Shown here: piece after piece, positions 6,534 to 11,254 of the stretch
Numbering within the stretch: position 1 is the stretch's first letter
Layout of the letters: each line of letters opens with the position of its first letter
Made by a program: the position numbers and the translations under genes
The notes under the pieces: model-generated
Told to the model about the DNA's origin: nothing
Database searches by the model: none
Seen by the model: only the letters and a program-made list of their open reading frames with translations
Assembly (NCBI GenBank): GCA_030638935.1
Contig: DAOWDR010000318.1
Span: 1-11,254 of the forward strand
Length of the DNA stretch: 11,254 bases
Source of the DNA: Desulfobacteraceae bacterium
Lineage (GTDB): Bacteria > Desulfobacterota > Desulfobacteria > Desulfobacterales > Desulfobacteraceae
Direction: 5' to 3'

Positions 6534-9500
6534 ATGAAAAAAATGCAGACGATTGATGGAAATACAGCAGCTACCCACGTGGCCTATGCCATGAGTGAGG
6601 TAGCTGCCATATATCCGATTACCCCTTCAAGCCCCCTGGGTGAGATAGCAGATTCCTGGGCATCAAAGGGTAGAAAAAATATATTCGGTCAGGTTTTGAA
6701 TATTAAACAGATGCAGTCTGAAGCAGGTGCTGCAGGAGCGGTCCACGGCTCCCTTGCAGCCGGCGCACTTACCACCACTTTTACTGCATCCCAGGGTCTT
6801 TTGTTAAAAATACCCAATATGTATAAAATAGCCGGTGAACTTCTTCCCAGTGTCTTTCATGTGACTGCCCGGGCAGTTTCCGCCCATGCCCTGTCTATTT
6901 TTGGAGATCACCAGGATGTAATGGCTGCCCGGCAGACCGGATTTGCCATGTTGTCGTCCAATTCTGTGCAGGAAGCCCAGGATCTGGCCCTTGTGGCCCA
7001 CCTTGCAACCGTTGAAGCCCGTGTTCCTTTTATGCATTTTTATGACGGGTTCAGAACCTCCCATGAAATCCAGAAAATAGAAATGATCGAATACGAGGAC
7101 ATGGCCTCCCTTTTTAATTATGATGCCTACCAGTCCTTTAAAAACAGAGCTATTAACCCGGAACATCCCGATACCAGGGGAACAGCCCAGAATCCGGATA
7201 TTTATTTCCAGGGCCGGGAAGCTTCCAATACATATTATCTTAAGGTTCCGGCCATTGTAAAAGAGTGTATGAAAAAAGTTGGGGATCTGACGGGCCGGTA
7301 TTATAAGCCCTTTGATTATGTAGGTGATCCCGAAGCGGATCGGGTGATTGTGGCCATGGGATCAGGTTGCGAAGCAATTGAAGAATCCATTGCAAAACTT
7401 AATCGTGAAGGCCAGAGAGTGGGACTTGTAAAGGTTCGCCTCTACAGACCCTTTGATGTACAAGCTTTTTTAAATACCATTCCCGCCTCTGTTGAAACTT
7501 TGACTGTTCTTGACAGAACCAAAGAACCCGGTGCCATTGGAGATCCCCTTTAGACAGACATTTGCACCGCATTTATGGAACACGGAGAAGGCCCGAAAAT
7601 CATAGGTGGCCGATATGGTCTATCTTCCAAGGAATTTAATCCGTCCATGATCAAGGCGGTTTATGATAATATGAAATTCATTTCTCCCAAGAATCATTTT
7701 ACCGTGGGGATAGTGGATGATGTCACCCATACCTCCCTTGAGGTTGAAAAAGGATTTGATCCGGCACCAAAGGGAACTATTTCAGCTAAATTCTGGGGAC
7801 TTGGTTCCGATGGAACCGTGGGTGCCAATCAGTCGGCCATCAAAATCATCGGTGATAATACGGATAAATATGCCCAGGGGTACTTTGCCTATGATTCCAA
7901 AAAATCAGGAGGTTTAACAGTATCCCATTTAAGATTCGGGGATGTGAAAATTCAATCCACTTATCTGATTGAAAATTCTGATTTTATTGCCTGTCATAAA
8001 TCCAATTATATGGAAATTTATGACGTGCTCAAGGGTCTCAAGGAAGGGGGCACCTTTCTTCTAAATTCCGAATGGTCTTTGGAGGATATGGAAAAAAATA
8101 TTCCAGGGGATGTGCGAAAAACCATTTATGACAAAAAGCTTAACTTCTATAATATAGATGCCGTAAAAATTGCCGGTGAAGTAGGACTTGGCAACCGCAT
8201 CAACATGATCATGCAGACCTGCTTTTTTAATCTGGCCAATGTATTGCCGGTTGAAGAGGCCATTGGACTGCTTAAAAAAGATATTCAGGTTATGTTCGGT
8301 AAAAAGGGTGAAGCCATTGTTAACATGAACATTGAAGCAGTGGATAAAACCCTGGCAAAACTGATTAAGGTTGATGTTCCGGAATCCTGGAAAGATGGGA
8401 TCAGAGAAGATACAGCAACAGATAAAGCTACTCCCTTTGTGGAAAATGTCATGCATAAAATAAATGCCCAGGGCGGGGACGATCTTCCGGTTTCTGCATT
8501 TTCCGTGGACGGTGTTTTTGAACAGGCAACTTCCCAGTACGAAAAACGCGGGGTTGCCATTAATATTCCCGAGTGGATTCCTGAAAATTGTATCCAGTGT
8601 AACCAATGTGCCTTTGTCTGCCCCCATGCCGCCATTATTCCCATTGTGGCAAAGGGCGATGAGTTTACCAATGCCCCGGGCACCTTTGTTACCATTGACG
8701 GCAAGGGCAAGGGCATGGAAGAATTTAAATTCAGAATGCAGATTAATCCCCTGGATTGCCAGGGTTGCGGAAATTGTGCCGATATTTGTCCTGCCAAAAC
8801 ATGCGCCCTTGATATGAAACCTTTGGCTGGCCAGGTGGCAGAACAGAAAGATAATTATAAGTTTTCTTTAGGCATTCCCTTTAAGACTGATATTCTTAAG
8901 AGGGAAACCGTTAAGGGCAGCCAGTTGTTCCAGCCCCTGCTTGAGTTCTCCGGTGCCTGTGCCGGTTGTGGTGAAACCCCCTATGTAAAGGTTATTACCC
9001 AGCTTTTTGGTGAAAGAATGACCATTGCAAATGCAACCGGGTGTTCCTCCATCTGGGGAGGATCTGCTCCCTCCACTCCCTATTGCACCAATGCAGACGG
9101 ACAGGGTCCTGCCTGGGCAAGCTCTTTGTTTGAAGATGCGGCTGAATATGGATACGGGATGATGCTGGCGGTTAATACCAGGAGAAAAACCCTGACTGCC
9201 AAGGTGGAAGAAGCCCTTAAAACCGATATCCCAGCAGATGTAAAGCAGGCTCTTGAAGGATGGCTGGCAGGAAAAGAAGATGCCGAAGAATCCAAAAAAT
9301 ACAGCTTTGCCCTGAAAACCCTGTTAAAGGATGAAACCTCCGGGCTTTTAAAAGCTATATATGATGAAAAAGATGTATTTGTGAAAAAATCCCATTGGAT
9401 ATTCGGGGGTGACGGCTGGGCCTATGATATAGGGTTTGGCGGCCTGGACCATGTTCTGGCTTCAGGAGACGACATCAATATTCTGGTCATGGATACTGAA

Positions 9501-10049
9501 GTCTACTCCAATACAGGCGGGCAGTCTTCCAAGGCCACTCCCACAGGCGCCATTGCCAAATATGCTGCCTCGGGTAAAAAGATAGGCAAAAAGGACCTGG
9601 GACGGATGATCATGAGCTATGGGTATGTATATGTTGCATCCATCTCCATGGGCGCCAACAAGAATCAGACCATGAAAGCCATCCTGGAAGCTGAAAATTA
9701 TCCCGGTCCCTCCCTGATTATCTGTTATGCCCCCTGTATCAACCAGGGCATCAGAAAAGGCATGGGTAAATCCCAACTGGAAGGAAAGCTTGCCGTTGAA
9801 TCCGGTTACTGGCCCTTGTACAGGTACAATCCGCAACTTGTTCAGGATGGCAAGAATCCCTTTAATCTTGATTCAAAATCCCCGGATGGAACCCTTCAGG
9901 ATTTCCTTGGCGGCGAAGTTCGGTTTGCAGCCCTGGAAAAGAGTTTTCCAGAAGAATCCAAACGTCTGAGGGCCAAAATCGAAGGTGAGGTGAATGATAA
10001 ATACACCATGCTCAAGATGATGGCCGATGCAGGGAAGGAAGAAAAATAA
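6534..10049 (+). CDS. nifJ: Pyruvate:ferredoxin oxidoreductase with in-frame TAG codon
   Basis: A single-chain, thiamine-diphosphate and iron-sulfur enzyme that oxidises pyruvate to acetyl-CoA and CO2 and reduces ferredoxin, in the cytoplasm. The whole frame is 1171 codons before TAA, interrupted only by TAG at codon 340 (7551-7553). Translated conventionally it gives 6534-7553 (339 residues) and a downstream frame from ATG 7575 (824 residues). Domain I has YPITPSSP with the conserved T30. LDRTKEPGAIGDPL lies just before the TAG, and TDICTAF directly after. The ferredoxin-like domain has C686, C689, C692, C696 and C742, C745, C748, C752. C809, C812, C837 and C1068 fit the proximal cluster. 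GDGWAYD (959-965) and SNTGGQSSKATPTG bind thiamine diphosphate. The start has GAGG eight bases before the ATG. The D. africanus C-terminal extension is missing. Decoding of the TAG, for example as pyrrolysine, is inferred; pseudogene or sequencing error remain possible. Confidence 0.9.
7551..7553 (+). other. In-frame amber codon, candidate pyrrolysine site
   Basis: TAG replaces codon 340 of the oxidoreductase, after GAIGDPL and before TDICTAFMEHG. D. africanus PFOR, as I recall it, reads GDPLYLDVCSAF, so the position is tyrosine there and the alignment runs through without a gap. TAG is one base from TAT or TAC. The next in-frame ATG (7575) is 21 bases after the TAG codon and has no Shine-Dalgarno. 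No distinct pyrrolysine-insertion structure was identified downstream, but bacteria are not known to require a strict one. Confidence 0.6.
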
Positions 10050-10083
10050 AGTTTTTTCCTATATCGTAATTAGATCGTAAAAT

Positions 10084-10121
10084 AAAAAAGGGCTGGAAAA
10101 TAAATTTCCAGCCCTTTTTTT
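10084..10121 (+). terminator. Intrinsic terminator after the oxidoreductase gene
   Basis: A perfect 10-bp stem GGGCTGGAAA (10090-10099) with TTTCCAGCCC (10105-10114) closes a 5-base loop and is followed by seven T residues. Six A residues before the stem would make it work in reverse too. It begins 35 bases after the TAA at 10047-10049, making the oxidoreductase a one-gene transcript. Confidence 0.9.
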
Positions 10122-10220
10122 GAAAGAAAACCTCTTTACTATTTCATTGTCTTTGTATAGTTTGCCTGAAACGGTCAGCTTGTTGAAACGGAATCTATTT
10201 AAAAAAGCGGTGTCTATATT

Positions 10221-11254
10221 ATGAAGGCAGATGAAAATAAAGTAGCGATAGGACGGTTTGTCGGGGCATACCAGAAAAAACTAATTTTTGTTGTCAGTTT
10301 GTTTTTAATACTGGTTTCAGCTGTTCCCATGGTTGATTATGGGATTTGTTTCCCGAGAATAACAAAGATTGTATCATATTTTACAGCACCCGGCCTGATG
10401 GCATCCCCCCAAATAAAAACCATTTCAGGAACCGTTAAAAATGGCGACACTGCCTCATCTTTACTCAATACCTATATACCTTTAAAAATAATTTATGATC
10501 TGGATCATAGGAGCAATAAAATATTTCCTTTGACCAGGATCAGAAAAGGACAACCATATAAAATAAGTTTGTTGGAAGACAGCCTTGTGGCCTTTGAGTA
10601 TGAAATTAATAAAGAAGACAGGCTGGTAATCCAGAAGGAAAAGGAGAGCTATTCCATTTCAAAAAGTCCCATTGAGTACGAAATAAAGCAAGAGACAATA
10701 TCTGTGGATATCAGAACCTCACTGTGTGAGGCGGTTAAGCGAGCAGGGGAATATTCCTCCCTTACCTGGAAACTGGCAGATATTTTTGCCTGGGATATTG
10801 ATTTTATAAGGGATATCCAGCCGGGAGATCAATTTTCAGTTCTGGTGGAAAAACGGTATAGGCATGAAAAATTTTATGGATATTCAGATATTAATGCAGC
10901 ATTTTTTACCAATAAAGGATTGGAATATAAAGCCTTTTTATATGAGGATACCAACGGTAGTAAGGGATATTACAATGAAAAAGGCCAGTCCCTGGAAAAA
11001 GCATTTTTAAAGGCACCTTTAAATTATTCCCGTATCTCTTCCAGTTTTTCAAACCGGCGATTTCATCCCATATTAAAAAAATACAGGGCCCATCCGGGGG
11101 TGGATTATGCTGCCCCTAAAAATACTCCCATTAAAACAGTTGCAGACGGTACCATCGTCAGTATAGGATATAATAATTCCATGGGCCGGCATATTACCAT
11201 CCGCCATCTTAACGGGTATGAAACCAGTTATTTTCATATGAACAAATATGCCAA
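10221..11254 (+). CDS. Membrane-anchored M23-family peptidoglycan endopeptidase, partial
   Basis: The frame is open from ATG 10221 to the window end (344 codons), so the C-terminus is missing. Residues 20-36 (KLIFVVSLFLILVSAVP) after a basic start form a signal anchor, placing the rest in the periplasm. TISGTVKNGDTASSLLNTY resembles the OapA/LysM-like domain of MepM- and Csd3-type peptidases. A second region (DIRTSLCEAVKRAG to DIQPGDQFSVLVEKRY) has the usual pre-catalytic layout. The catalytic domain begins around SRISSSFSNRRFHPILKKYR, followed by HPGVDYAAP, where H291 and D295 are zinc ligands; H339 in YFHM fits the catalytic histidine. The final HxH motif lies beyond the window. The predicted job is cutting cross-links in murein during growth. 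The Shine-Dalgarno is weak (GCGGTG, eight bases before ATG), and no good promoter is visible in 10122-10220. Confidence 0.85.
   Translation, partial: MKADENKVAIGRFVGAYQKKLIFVVSLFLILVSAVPMVDYGICFPRITKIVSYFTAPGLMASPQIKTISGTVKNGDTASSLLNTYIPLKIIYDLDHRSNKIFPLTRIRKGQPYKISLLEDSLVAFEYEINKEDRLVIQKEKESYSISKSPIEYEIKQETISVDIRTSLCEAVKRAGEYSSLTWKLADIFAWDIDFIRDIQPGDQFSVLVEKRYRHEKFYGYSDINAAFFTNKGLEYKAFLYEDTNGSKGYYNEKGQSLEKAFLKAPLNYSRISSSFSNRRFHPILKKYRAHPGVDYAAPKNTPIKTVADGTIVSIGYNNSMGRHITIRHLNGYETSYFHMNKYA

Noticed and set aside
7551..7553. Selenocysteine codon
   Set aside because: Selenocysteine uses TGA; this is TAG, and the family residue here is tyrosine rather than a redox cysteine.
8061..8797. Minus-strand open frames of 170-188 codons inside the oxidoreductase gene
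   Set aside because: They lie opposite highly conserved oxidoreductase sequence, including the ferredoxin cysteines, and their translations resemble no protein family I know.
7575..10049. Independent beta/gamma-type subunit gene starting at 7575
   Set aside because: There is no ribosome binding site, the seven codons before the ATG already encode conserved family sequence in the same frame, and the break is inside a domain. It is better read as the continuation of one protein.
10167..10191. TGAAACGG repeated twice 17 bases apart before the M23 gene
   Set aside because: The 8-mer pair is too short to separate from chance and does not align with a convincing promoter.

Overview
The window looks like chromosomal DNA of an anaerobic sulfate-reducing deltaproteobacterium, probably Desulfobacterales. 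The reasons are a long single-chain pyruvate:ferredoxin oxidoreductase that matches the Desulfovibrio africanus enzyme along its length, a Gram-negative-type GyrB with the large insertion in its C-terminal half, a moderately low GC content, and very AT-rich intergenic DNA. This placement is inference from recalled family sequences; no search was run.

Layout. Bases 1-327 are the 3' end of an AlaC-like aminotransferase (+), closed by a strong hairpin shared with the convergent gene at 402-1067 (-), a cytidylate-kinase-like protein. Next, all on the minus strand, comes a replication/recombination block. In transcription order it is an RdgC N-terminal-half protein (6259-5642), a protein resembling the RdgC C-terminal half (5639-5106), a 284-base AT-rich gap with origin-like repeats, dnaN (4821-3700), and gyrB (3703-1286), which overlaps dnaN by 4 bases. 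recF, often found between dnaN and gyrB, is absent. A 274-base AT-rich gap separates this block from the plus-strand genes: a pyruvate:ferredoxin oxidoreductase (6534-10049), a terminator, and the start of a membrane-anchored M23 peptidoglycan peptidase (10221 to the window end).

The most striking feature is an in-frame amber codon (TAG, 7551-7553) inside the pyruvate:ferredoxin oxidoreductase. It falls at a position that is tyrosine in D. africanus. The frame and conserved sequence continue on both sides without insertion or deletion, the downstream part has no ribosome binding site, and the break is inside a domain rather than at a boundary. Amber decoding as pyrrolysine, known in some deltaproteobacteria, is an attractive explanation. 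A sequencing error or recent nonsense mutation cannot be excluded from this window alone.

Two further points deserve attention. RdgC, a ring-forming DNA-binding protein that inhibits RecA, appears to be encoded as two tightly coupled genes. The gap between that pair and dnaN holds a phased 14-bp direct repeat, a perfect 12-bp inverted repeat, and several 9-mers close to the DnaA box, so it is a candidate replication origin.
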